Part shown: in pieces, positions 18,523 to 27,154 of the stretch
Layout: every line of letters begins with the position of its first letter
Numbering within the stretch: the first letter of the stretch is position 1
NCBI RefSeq assembly: GCF_030546645.1
Contig: NZ_JAUOTO010000001.1
Coordinates: 496,001 to 560,000, forward strand
Direction: 5' to 3'
Length of the DNA stretch: 64,000 nt
Origin: Flavitalea plasmicola
GTDB lineage: Bacteria > Bacteroidota > Bacteroidia > Chitinophagales > Chitinophagaceae
Program-made: the position numbers and the translations under genes
Notes under the pieces: model-generated
What the model was told of the DNA's origin: nothing
Databases searched by the model: none
Seen by the model: only the letters and a program-made list of their open reading frames with translations

Positions 18523-19539
18523 CTATCCCCGCATGGTTGACTCCCGCACGATCAGCTTCGTCGGCAGCGTCAGCTCCTGCACCTGGAAATGCTTCTTGTT
18601 GATATGATTCAGCAAAAATTCACAACTTTTCCTGCCGATCTCCAACGCCGGCTCCTCCACCGTCGTCAGTGAAGGAGAGATGATCTCGCACATGGGGTCG
18701 TTGGTAAAACCAATAATACCTATCTGCTTCCCGATCCTGATATTCTTCTTTTTTAAAGCCAGCATGGCCCCGATGGCCTTCCTGTCATTGACGGCGAAAA
18801 TGGCATCGGGTCTGGTCCTGGATTGTAGTAATTGCAAGGCATCCTTTTCCCCGAAATCCCTGGAAAAGCCGGAATGGATGATCCATTCTTTTTTCACCGG
18901 AAGCCGGTGATCCTTCATGGCCGCCAGGAATCCTTCCATTCTCCTCTCTGTAAAAAGCAGGCCGGCAGGACCTGCGATATGGGCGATCTTCTTATATCCC
19001 TGCTGGATCAGATGCTCTACAGCCTGATAGGCCCCATGATAATCATCCTGCATGATCTTCGACGCCTTGATATCGTGCGCCACCCTGTCAAAGAAGACAA
19101 TGGGTATACCATCCGCGATGATCTGCTCGAAATGATCGTTCTGCCGCGAGTCGGAAGAGACGCATACGAGCAGGCCGTCCATATTTCCCAGGGAAAGCTC
19201 GTTGAGGATATCCATTTCCCGCTCGGCCGAGTCATTGGTGATATACAGTACGATGTTATAGCCTTTCTTATAGGCGACTTCCTGGATACCAGTGATGACA
19301 GTGGAGAAATAGTAATTGGTAATGGTCGGCAATACGACGCCGATGTTATGACTACTGTTCTTTACGAGACCAGTGGCATTGAAGTTGGGTTTATAGTTCA
19401 GCTCCTGGGCCTTTTTCAGCACCAGCTGCCTCGTTTCCTGGTTGACATCATACGTGTCTCTCATGGCCCGGGAAACGGTGGCGACAGAGATGTTCAGCTC
19501 CCGGGCGATGTCTTTAATAGTAACGAAGTGACGCTTCAT
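18523..19539 (-). CDS. LacI/GalR-family transcriptional repressor
   Basis: A 338-residue regulator. Residues 1-60 hold the LacI headpiece (TIKDIARELNISVATVSRAM, then the hinge region with YKPNFNATGLV). Residues about 62-335 form a periplasmic-binding-protein-like sugar sensor (HNIGVVLPTITNYYFSTVI, KIAHIAGP). ATG 19539 gives a normal headpiece; an upstream in-frame ATG at 19551 adds four residues. The gene faces the hexosamine/uronate operon starting at 19666. A perfect CG-centred palindrome at 19570-19583, 30 bases before its own start, is the expected operator, so it probably represses both itself and the operon. The inducer is probably a hexosamine, a uronic acid or a derived disaccharide. 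Confidence 0.93.
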   Translation of the reverse strand: MKRHFVTIKDIARELNISVATVSRAMRDTYDVNQETRQLVLKKAQELNYKPNFNATGLVKNSSHNIGVVLPTITNYYFSTVITGIQEVAYKKGYNIVLYITNDSAEREMDILNELSLGNMDGLLVCVSSDSRQNDHFEQIIADGIPIVFFDRVAHDIKASKIMQDDYHGAYQAVEHLIQQGYKKIAHIAGPAGLLFTERRMEGFLAAMKDHRLPVKKEWIIHSGFSRDFGEKDALQLLQSRTRPDAIFAVNDRKAIGAMLALKKKNIRIGKQIGIIGFTNDPMCEIISPSLTTVEEPALEIGRKSCEFLLNHINKKHFQVQELTLPTKLIVRESTMRG

Positions 19540-19569
19540 ACGGTACCCCAAGATAACGAAAAAAGACTT

Positions 19570-19583
19570 CGAGAACGTTCTCG
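19570..19583. promoter_or_regulatory. LacI-family operator, perfect 14-bp palindrome
   Basis: CGAGAACGTTCTCG reads the same on both strands and has the central CG step typical of LacI/GalR operators. It lies in the 126-base gap between the divergent LacI-type regulator (start 19539) and the GH109-first operon (start 19666), close enough to block either promoter. Binding is inferred from position and symmetry. Confidence 0.75.
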
Positions 19584-19665
19584 CTGATATATTCCCCGCG
19601 TTTCACGCCACGTAATGTTTTTCAGCCGAATTTAGTTGCGTTAACTGTTTATAAAAAATTAACTG

Positions 19666-21087
19666 ATGAGCAATCGCAGGAACTTTTTAAAGTATACCGG
19701 GCTTGTCGCGGGTGGGCTTGCCGCCGGGCCGGCGAAAATATTTGCTTCCGGACACGATGGTGATTCCTCAGCGGCAGCCGTCATCCCCCCCCAACCTCCC
19801 GGATCACAGGTCTTCAATATGTGTGGATATGCGGCTCCGAAGATAGAGACGGTGCGTATAGGCTTCATCGGTCTGGGCAACAGGGGATCGGAAGCCGTCC
19901 CCCGGATCATCCATATCGAGGGCGTGGATGTCAGGGCCCTTTGCGATATAAAAGATGCCCAGGTCCAGCTGGCCAAGAACGAGCTGATAGGCACTTCGCA
20001 TAACCCCGCCCTTTACTCCGGCAGTGAAGACGAATGGAGGAAGCTTTGCGAACGGGACGATATTGATGTTGTCTACATCGCCACCCCCTGGAAATGGCAC
20101 ACGACCATGGCCGTATACGCCATGCAGCATGGCAAGCATGTGGCGGTGGAAGTGCCGGCGGCAAAAACCCTGGAAGAGTGCTGGGAGCTGGTCAATACAT
20201 CCGAAAAGACCAAACGTCATTGTATCTTCCTGGAGAACGAATGCTATGATTTTTTTGAATTGCTGACGCTGAATATGGCCCGCCAGGGGTTTTTCGGTGA
20301 GATCATCCATGGGGAAGGGGCCTATATCCACAGCATCGGGGAAAGCCTTTTCGATCCCGTCCGGCGGCCCGGTCTCTGGCGCCTGGATGAGAATGCGCAC
20401 CGGAATGGCAACCTTTACCCCACACACGGCCTGGGCCCTGTATGCGTGATCATGAACATCAACAGGGGCGACAAAATGGAATACCTGACCTCGATGAGCA
20501 GCAATGACTTTTCCCTGCATCCCTATGCAGTGCAGCTGGCGGCCAAAGATCCCGCCTATAATAAATATACTGACAAGCATTTCCGGGGGAATATGAACAC
20601 GACGACCATCCGTACGAACCTGGGCCGGACCATCATGTTGCAGCATGATACTTCTTCACCCCGTGTGAAATCATCCCGCTACCTGATCAGTGGTACCAAA
20701 GGTACTGCGCAGTGCGATGCCGATGCGCCGCGGATCGCCACCAGTCATGAAGGATGGGTATCTCAGGACGTGTTCAATCAACTGGAGAAACAATATACCC
20801 CTGCCATCGTTCAGAAAATGGGGGAGATGGCCAGGCTGGTAGGCGGACATGGCGGTATGGACTTCCTGACGGACTGGCGCTGGATCGACTGCATTCGGAA
20901 CGGTCTGCCCATCGACCATGATGTCTATGACGCTGCACTCTGGAGCTCCATGGCTCCCCTCAGCGAATGGTCCGTCGCCCACCGCTCCAGTCCCATCGAC
21001 ATTCCGGACTTTACCCGGGGAGCCTGGCGGAAGAATGCCCCTGTCGACATCTCTATCGACCATCCTAATCTCACAAACGCTAAATAA
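19666..21087 (+). CDS. GH109-type NAD-dependent alpha-N-acetylhexosaminidase (Gfo/Idh/MocA fold), Tat-exported
   Basis: A 473-residue protein of the Gfo/Idh/MocA superfamily. A Tat signal begins with twin arginines at residues 4-5 (RRNFLKYTG). A Rossmann fold follows (IGFIGLGNRG, residues 65-74). It carries the GH109 signature rather than the normal oxidoreductase one: the EKP lysine is replaced by Glu162 (VEVP), and YPTHGLGP places Tyr251 and His254 where GH109 enzymes have catalytic residues. Known GH109 enzymes use NAD in a redox-assisted elimination to cleave alpha-N-acetylgalactosaminides. It is the first gene of the LacI-controlled operon, 27 bases before nagB, and should act in the periplasm. 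An ordinary dehydrogenase activity remains possible. Confidence 0.85.
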   Translation: MSNRRNFLKYTGLVAGGLAAGPAKIFASGHDGDSSAAAVIPPQPPGSQVFNMCGYAAPKIETVRIGFIGLGNRGSEAVPRIIHIEGVDVRALCDIKDAQVQLAKNELIGTSHNPALYSGSEDEWRKLCERDDIDVVYIATPWKWHTTMAVYAMQHGKHVAVEVPAAKTLEECWELVNTSEKTKRHCIFLENECYDFFELLTLNMARQGFFGEIIHGEGAYIHSIGESLFDPVRRPGLWRLDENAHRNGNLYPTHGLGPVCVIMNINRGDKMEYLTSMSSNDFSLHPYAVQLAAKDPAYNKYTDKHFRGNMNTTTIRTNLGRTIMLQHDTSSPRVKSSRYLISGTKGTAQCDADAPRIATSHEGWVSQDVFNQLEKQYTPAIVQKMGEMARLVGGHGGMDFLTDWRWIDCIRNGLPIDHDVYDAALWSSMAPLSEWSVAHRSSPIDIPDFTRGAWRKNAPVDISIDHPNLTNAK

Positions 21088-21114
21088 AAACCTGAAATAA
21101 TAAAAGTTCATCTG

Positions 21115-21885
21115 ATGAAAGTACATGTGGAAAAGAATGCCAAGGGACTGGGCATTGCTGCAGGAAAAGCTGCCGCCGCGCTGATCGCGGACGCCATCGG
21201 GCAAAAAGGACAGGCCAATATCATCCTGGGCACGGGGGCCAGCCAGTTCGAGACGCTGCGCCAGCTGACAGCTTCAAAGGATATCGAATGGAATAAAGTG
21301 GTGATGTTCCACCTGGACGAATACATCGGCCTGCCCGTTACGCATCCGGCCAGCTTCCGGAAATATCTTAAGGAAAGATTCCTGGATAAAGTGCCGCTCC
21401 TGAAAGCTTATCACCTGATAAATGGGGACACGGATCCCGAAGAGGAGTGCCGGCGCCTGGGAGCGTTGATCAGCGCCCATCCGATTGATGTCGCGCTGGC
21501 AGGAGTGGGGGAAAACGGTCACCTCGCTTTTAATGATCCCCCCGCTGACTTTGAAACGACCCAACCCTATATTATTGCACACCTCGACGAAGCCTGCAGG
21601 ATGCAACAGCTGGGCGAAGGCTGGTTCAAGTCCATCGATGAAGTGCCCCCCACCGCCATCAGCATGTCCGTACAGCAGCTGATGAAGTCGAAGCATATCA
21701 TTTGTTCCGTACCGGACCAACGCAAAGCCAAGGCTTTAAAGGACAGCTTCGAGCAGCCGGTAAGCAATATTTACCCTGCCAGCATATTGAGAAGGCATCC
21801 CGACTGTCAGTTCTTCCTGGACGTTTTCTCGGTATCCATGCTTTCCAGGGATGCGTCCGCTTATGAGCACCTAATAGAAAAATAA
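21115..21885 (+). CDS. nagB: Glucosamine-6-phosphate deaminase (NagB family)
   Basis: A 256-residue cytosolic enzyme of the NagB/6-phosphogluconolactonase fold. Expected reaction: glucosamine-6-phosphate to fructose-6-phosphate plus ammonia. The active-site Asp68 lies in FHLDEYIGL, and the catalytic histidine His136 in GVGENGHLAFNDPP. Compared with E. coli NagB, Asp141 is replaced by Asn134 and Glu148 by Asp141; Asn at the first site also occurs in Bacillus-type NagB, so activity is not in doubt on that ground. Galactosamine-6-phosphate as substrate is an alternative. It lies 27 bases after the GH109 gene and 7 bases before GH20, supplying the intracellular end of hexosamine breakdown. No nagA deacetylase or hexosamine kinase is seen nearby. 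Confidence 0.9.
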   Translation: MKVHVEKNAKGLGIAAGKAAAALIADAIGQKGQANIILGTGASQFETLRQLTASKDIEWNKVVMFHLDEYIGLPVTHPASFRKYLKERFLDKVPLLKAYHLINGDTDPEEECRRLGALISAHPIDVALAGVGENGHLAFNDPPADFETTQPYIIAHLDEACRMQQLGEGWFKSIDEVPPTAISMSVQQLMKSKHIICSVPDQRKAKALKDSFEQPVSNIYPASILRRHPDCQFFLDVFSVSMLSRDASAYEHLIEK

Positions 21886-21892
21886 CACCGGT

Positions 21893-23968
21893 ATGCGCGG
21901 CCCCCAGTCCATCTTATTTGCCTTTCTTCTTCTTCCCGCCATGACCTTTGCCGGGCCGGCTGACCCGTTGGGGCCGCACTTTGCATTGTTCCCTGCGCCT
22001 CAGAAGATCGAGATCGGGCAAGGCAATGGATTACGGTATACGGATCTGAAGGAGGTGTTCGTCGAAAGCGTGGACCAGGCACGGCTGCTGTCTGGCTATC
22101 CTGGACGCTTGCCCGTGCATTTTTCAGGAAATGAAGCCGCTGGCGCCCTCAGCCTGCACATAGACACCTCCCTGGATGTCCCATCCCCCGAAGGATACAT
22201 CCTCCACCTGCGCGACAACCAGGTGTCCATCCGCGCAAAGGCGCAAGTAGGCCTGTTCTATGGCCTCCAAACCCTGGATCAACTATTGGAAGACGCCAGG
22301 GACCAGGATCTCGCGATACCCGCCTGCACGATCACCGACTACCCTTCGATAGCTGTAAGGGCTGTGCACCTGGACCTCAAACACCATCTCGATGCAGGCT
22401 TTTATTACTATCATATCATCGATGTCCTGTCGAGCCTTAAGATAAACACGATCATCCTCGAATTGGAGGACAAGCTCAGATACCGGAAAGCCCCCGTGGT
22501 AGGCGCTCCACAGGCCATCTCCATCGAAGAGTTTGCCGCACTGTGCAAATACGCCCATGACCGTTTTATTGAGATAAGCCCGTTGGTGCAGGGGCTGGGT
22601 CATGCTTCCTTTATTCTAAAACATGAACAGTATAAATCGTTAAGGGATGATCCAAAGTCCGACTGGGCATTCGATCCCTTGAACCCTGAAACCTATAGGC
22701 TGCAGTTCGCCCTGTACGAAGACGCGATGGCCGCAACGCCTTTTGGAAAATACCTGCACATCGGCGGCGATGAGGTAGGGACATTGGGCAGATCACCGCT
22801 GGCCAGGGCGTCGGGCATGACGGCCATCCAGCTCCAGATGTACTGGCTGAAGAAAGTGACGGACTTCGCCATACAGCATCACAGGACACCGATCTTCTGG
22901 GACGATATGGTCTTCAAGCTGTCAGGACTGTACAGGACCACGTATGATCCGGAGATGAAGGCCCCCGAAGTCGCCGCGCTCTGGAAGAAGAATGAACCGA
23001 AGCTCAACGCGAATATTGCTCTCTTCCCTGCCAACTGTATCTATATGCGGTGGAACTATGAGGCGCCGGACGTACCTGGCAACCGGCTGGCCATCGATTG
23101 GTACCGCGCTCACCAGCTGGATGTAATGCCCGCCACCTCCGCCCAGCAATCCTATGCCATGCTGCAGCGTAACCATTCCAACTTCCCCTTTATCAGGGAT
23201 TTTTGCCTCATCGCCAAAGACCGCGGTCTGGATAAGATCCTATGTACCGTATGGGATGACAGCTCTCCCCATTTCGAGACCATCTGGCGCGGTCTCTATG
23301 ATTTTGCCTGGTTCTCCTGGAATGGTGCCGACACCACCGAACAAAATGTGCATGCCGCCTTCCGCCACCGGTTTTTCTCCCCCGCGCTGGCCGGGGCCGG
23401 ATATGAATGCAGGGACTCGCTGGAGACGGCCGTCACATTCTGGGAGACGGCATTCTTACAGGAGGGCGATCGCGAAAGCTATTATCCCACCTACAAACTG
23501 ATGGGCTTGCCCGATCCTGCCAGCAAAGGACGGTGGAGCAGTCAGTACCTGAAAAAGCTGGAAGGCGCTGCGCAGACCATGCAGATCTATCAGCTCGTAA
23601 AGGACCGTATCCAACGTTGCATCGTCCTGGCAAGAAGGAACCGGTACGCCCTCGAAGTATTGGACCAGATCAATGAGCTGCAGGGGTATTCCACCCGCCT
23701 CCTGCTATTGCTGAAGGAATATGATGAAGGCAAAGTTGGTCTGCGGCAGATCAGGGAATGTGTCAACAGCTTCCCTGACATCCGCAAGCGGCTGGAACAA
23801 GTGTTTGCCAGGACCCGGATGATGGGTAATCCCGCAGGTTATATACGGGATGCCAACCTTCATCTGCACCTTGCCAATGGAACGAATAACACTGACTGGA
23901 TGTATTTCTATGAGCTGCCTATGAACAGGAAGGTAGATCAATGGCTGCATCTCCAGGGAATAAATTGA
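21893..23968 (+). CDS. GH20 beta-N-acetylhexosaminidase
   Basis: A 691-residue exported enzyme. Signal peptide about 1-20; N-terminal GH20b alpha/beta domain about 28-150 (FPAPQKIEIG); catalytic TIM barrel about 155-500 with the diagnostic Asp293-Glu294 pair in HIGGDEV (substrate-assisted catalysis). Residues about 510-691 are a helical C-terminal extension, unlike the short end of classic GH20 enzymes. It removes terminal beta-linked GlcNAc or GalNAc from non-reducing ends. The stop codon overlaps the start of the SusC gene by one base (ATGA), so the two are translationally linked. With the upstream GH109 gene, the operon covers both alpha- and beta-linked N-acetylhexosamines. Confidence 0.92.
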   Translation: MRGPQSILFAFLLLPAMTFAGPADPLGPHFALFPAPQKIEIGQGNGLRYTDLKEVFVESVDQARLLSGYPGRLPVHFSGNEAAGALSLHIDTSLDVPSPEGYILHLRDNQVSIRAKAQVGLFYGLQTLDQLLEDARDQDLAIPACTITDYPSIAVRAVHLDLKHHLDAGFYYYHIIDVLSSLKINTIILELEDKLRYRKAPVVGAPQAISIEEFAALCKYAHDRFIEISPLVQGLGHASFILKHEQYKSLRDDPKSDWAFDPLNPETYRLQFALYEDAMAATPFGKYLHIGGDEVGTLGRSPLARASGMTAIQLQMYWLKKVTDFAIQHHRTPIFWDDMVFKLSGLYRTTYDPEMKAPEVAALWKKNEPKLNANIALFPANCIYMRWNYEAPDVPGNRLAIDWYRAHQLDVMPATSAQQSYAMLQRNHSNFPFIRDFCLIAKDRGLDKILCTVWDDSSPHFETIWRGLYDFAWFSWNGADTTEQNVHAAFRHRFFSPALAGAGYECRDSLETAVTFWETAFLQEGDRESYYPTYKLMGLPDPASKGRWSSQYLKKLEGAAQTMQIYQLVKDRIQRCIVLARRNRYALEVLDQINELQGYSTRLLLLLKEYDEGKVGLRQIRECVNSFPDIRKRLEQVFARTRMMGNPAGYIRDANLHLHLANGTNNTDWMYFYELPMNRKVDQWLHLQGIN

Positions 23969-26900
23969 TGAAGGCTCTTATAGTTTATAAAACCAAAACT
24001 CCGCTTATGCAACGGATCAGCAACACATGGAAGGCCTTCGCGCCTGCGTGCCGGATCAGAATTTGTATCCTGCTCGTATCCCTGCCTTCCTTTCTCCTTG
24101 CGCAGACAAGAACGATTTCCGGCACGGTCCGGGATGAAAAAGGCCAGCCGATGGCCGGAGCTTCCGCAACAGTTAAAAAGACGGGGATAGGCACCAGCAC
24201 GGATGCCGCGGGGAAATTCTCCCTGCAGGCGGCCACCGGCGCCGTCATCGTGCTTTCCGCCGTCAACTACGAGGATGTGGAGATCGTAGTGGGGCAGGAT
24301 GCCAGCTATAACGTCGTATTCAAACAGAAAGCTTCCCAGCTGAACGATGTCGTCGTAGTTGGGTACGGCACGCAGAAAAAGGCGGATCTCACGGGCGCCA
24401 TAGCGACCGTAGATAAACGCCTGCTGGAGAACAGGCCAGTGACCAATGCCGTGGCTGCCTTGCAAGGGGCGGCTCCTGGTCTGATCATCACCCGTTTCAG
24501 CGGACAACCGGGAAAGGAGGACTATGCCGCCAATGTCCGCGGGTATTCTTCTGTCAACGGGACAAACACCGCGCTCGTGCTGGTCGATGGCGTGGAAGGC
24601 GACCTGGCGCTGCTGAACCCCAATGACATCGAATCCATCTCTGTCCTGAAAGACGCCGCTGCCGTGTCCATCTATGGCGCGAAAGCCGCCGGGGGCGCTA
24701 TCCTGGTGACAACCAAAAAGGGCACAGCCGACAGGCTGACCGTCACCTATTCCGGGTTGACCACTTTCAATCATAAATTTGGGATCCCCCAGCGCCTCCA
24801 TTCCTGGCAGGACGCTGAAATGCAGAACGAAGCCTTTAAAAATGCAGGCTTTAACCCAGCTTATACCCAACAGGAACTGGATTGGATGAAGGATCCCAAT
24901 ATCAACTACATCGTCAATCCTTCCAATCCCAGCGTGTATAAATATTATTATGACCTGAACCAGATCAACCTCCTGATGAGAAAGACGGCCTTTAGCCAGA
25001 CCCATAATGTTTCCTTGCGAGGCGGGTCCGACAAAACCCAGTACCTGTTCTCCGTCGGGTATTTCGACCAGGACGGCGTCTTCAAATTCGGACCGGATGG
25101 CACCAAACGTTACAACGCAAGGCTCAACCTGACGACAAAGCTGAGCAATATTTTCAGTCTGGATGCGAGGGTGGCCTATACGCAGACCCATACCATGTCC
25201 CCCAGCGGGGACACCTATGCAGACTATGGCCTGCTGTACGGTATCTACCAGCTGAGGACGATCTATCCCGTCTTTCTTCCGGGCTCCAACGAAACAAAAT
25301 ATGCCAGGGCGGGCAGCGCTCCCACGACCTACCAGATCCTGAAGGACGGCGGGTACAACGAGGATCTTCGCCACAATCTGGACGGAGTGTTTACGCTTAA
25401 GGCGGAGAATTTTGTAAAGGGCCTGTCCGTACGGCTGCTGTATAGCCCCCAGCTGACCTTTGCGGAGAACAATATGTTCGAGAAGACCATCCCGCTCTAT
25501 GACATCGGTCCGGAACCCACCAAGTTCATCTTCAACCCGAATTCATTCACGAAGTTCCGGGGCGTGCTGGACAGAACGAATGTACAGGCCCTGGCCGACT
25601 ATGACCTGGAGATAGCCGACAGGCACCATTTCCATCTGTTGGGAGGTTACCAGTACCAATATTTCCACGCAGATACCACCAGCGCTACTGCGAGCGCGCT
25701 GATCTCGAATGACGTCCCCTCCCTCAACCTGAGCGGCGACCCCACCGTGCCCCCGACGGTAGGAGATAATGTCCAGGCCAATGCCCTCGTCTCTTATTTC
25801 GGCCGGTTCAACTATAATTTCGACGGGAAATATTTTGTTGAGGCGACTTTGCGCAATGATGCCAGCTCCCAGCTGGCGCCCTCCAGGAGAAGCCAGTATT
25901 TTCCCTCCGTGTCGGCTGCCTGGCGGCTGGCCAAAGAAGGCTGGTTCAGGGACGCCGCTCCCTTTTTCGATGAACTAAAAATAAGGGGGTCCTGGGGCAA
26001 GCTGGGCAATTCCAACGTCCTTGGCAACTACGATTATATTTCCATGCTGAACAGGGGCCCCGTCTATCCCTTTAACAATACGAGGAACAATTCCCTTTAC
26101 CAGGCCGTGCTGGCCTCGCCCGAAAAGACATGGGAAAGAATAGCCACCACGGATGGAGGGATCGATATAGGGTTGCTGCAGAGCAGGCTCACGGCCAGCT
26201 TTGACTATTATGTCCGCACCAATGAGAATATGCTGGTAGTGGTGAATGTCCCTTCCACGCTGGGGCTTATTCCCAGCGCAACCAATTCCGCCCGTCTCAG
26301 GACCAGGGGTTGGGAAGCCTCCATCGGCTGGAAAGACAGGACGCGCAAGCTGAACTACTGGATCAATTTCAATATCTCGGATAATAAGGATGTCGTTACC
26401 CGCTATGACGGACAGAATGTGATTGCCGAAGGCCTGAACACCGTGATACAGGGCATGCCCATCAATTCCATTTACGGGTATGAATCGCAGGGTTATTTCA
26501 AGACGGACGCCGACGTGGCGGCGCACGCTTTCCAGGACAGCCGGACGGGTGCGGGAGACCTGATCTATAAGGACCAGGATAAGAACGGCGTCGTCAATGG
26601 CGGACTAAACCGCCCCGACGATCATGGCGACCTGGTATACCTCGGCAATACCAGCCCGCGATTCACCTTTGGTCTGAACCTGGGCGCCGAATGGAATGGT
26701 TTCGATCTGTCCGCCCTGTTCCAGGGAGTGGGCAAAAGGAATATGCTGATCTATCCTTCCGCGGTGGTGCCATTTGTCGACGCATGGAGACAGCCCTGGG
26801 CCATCAACACGGACTACTGGACGCCTACGCACACGGACGCCCTGTTCCCCCGTCTTTACGTGGGTGGCACACAGAATGTGCTGACCAGCACCAAATGGGT

Positions 26901-27132
26901 GCAGAATGCCGCCTACATCCGCCTGAAGAACCTGCAGGTAGGCTATACACTGCCACAGCGATGGACCAGCAAAGCAAAGATCCAAAAGGCAAGGATCTTC
27001 TTCTCCGGACAGGATATATGGGAGCACAGCAAGATGTGGTATAAATACTTCGACGCGGAGAGCCCCAACAACGCGGCTTACAACTATCCTTTCTTCCGTA
27101 GCTATGCCGCCGGGCTGAATATCACTTTCTAA
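23968..27132 (+). CDS. SusC-type TonB-dependent outer membrane receptor
   Basis: A complete SusC/RagA protein of 1054 residues. In order: signal segment (about 1-45), carboxypeptidase-like regulatory domain (about 50-125; ISGTVRDEKGQPMAGASATV), plug with the TonB-box-like start VVVVGYGTQKKADLTGA (about 128-240), and a 22-strand-type barrel ending in phenylalanine. The start at 23968 (MKALIVYK) shares the A of the GH20 stop codon and is preferred to ATG 23941 inside GH20; ATG 24007 is another possibility. It imports the oligosaccharide with its SusD partner 22 bases downstream. Having SusC/D in the middle of an operon after the enzymes is less usual than at its head. Confidence 0.95.
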   Translation: MKALIVYKTKTPLMQRISNTWKAFAPACRIRICILLVSLPSFLLAQTRTISGTVRDEKGQPMAGASATVKKTGIGTSTDAAGKFSLQAATGAVIVLSAVNYEDVEIVVGQDASYNVVFKQKASQLNDVVVVGYGTQKKADLTGAIATVDKRLLENRPVTNAVAALQGAAPGLIITRFSGQPGKEDYAANVRGYSSVNGTNTALVLVDGVEGDLALLNPNDIESISVLKDAAAVSIYGAKAAGGAILVTTKKGTADRLTVTYSGLTTFNHKFGIPQRLHSWQDAEMQNEAFKNAGFNPAYTQQELDWMKDPNINYIVNPSNPSVYKYYYDLNQINLLMRKTAFSQTHNVSLRGGSDKTQYLFSVGYFDQDGVFKFGPDGTKRYNARLNLTTKLSNIFSLDARVAYTQTHTMSPSGDTYADYGLLYGIYQLRTIYPVFLPGSNETKYARAGSAPTTYQILKDGGYNEDLRHNLDGVFTLKAENFVKGLSVRLLYSPQLTFAENNMFEKTIPLYDIGPEPTKFIFNPNSFTKFRGVLDRTNVQALADYDLEIADRHHFHLLGGYQYQYFHADTTSATASALISNDVPSLNLSGDPTVPPTVGDNVQANALVSYFGRFNYNFDGKYFVEATLRNDASSQLAPSRRSQYFPSVSAAWRLAKEGWFRDAAPFFDELKIRGSWGKLGNSNVLGNYDYISMLNRGPVYPFNNTRNNSLYQAVLASPEKTWERIATTDGGIDIGLLQSRLTASFDYYVRTNENMLVVVNVPSTLGLIPSATNSARLRTRGWEASIGWKDRTRKLNYWINFNISDNKDVVTRYDGQNVIAEGLNTVIQGMPINSIYGYESQGYFKTDADVAAHAFQDSRTGAGDLIYKDQDKNGVVNGGLNRPDDHGDLVYLGNTSPRFTFGLNLGAEWNGFDLSALFQGVGKRNMLIYPSAVVPFVDAWRQPWAINTDYWTPTHTDALFPRLYVGGTQNVLTSTKWVQNAAYIRLKNLQVGYTLPQRWTSKAKIQKARIFFSGQDIWEHSKMWYKYFDAESPNNAAYNYPFFRSYAAGLNITF

Positions 27133-27154
27133 CAGACACCCTAAAAATAATTTT

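Noticed and set aside
19785-19792. Runs of eight C near the 5' ends of the GH109 gene and the fusion gene as phase-variation switches
   Set aside because: For equal base use about two such runs of C or G are expected by chance in 64 kb, and both genes read through in frame; kept only as a side note to the tandem-repeat finding.
21115-21885. Loss of the E. coli NagB catalytic Asp141 (Asn134 here) as a sign of an inactive enzyme
   Set aside because: Asn at that site is also normal in Bacillus-type NagB enzymes, and Asp68 and His136 are present.
23938-25374. 478-residue minus-strand frame opposite the second SusC gene
   Set aside because: Shadow of the GC-skewed SusC coding frame; composition is unlike a real protein and no family motif is seen.
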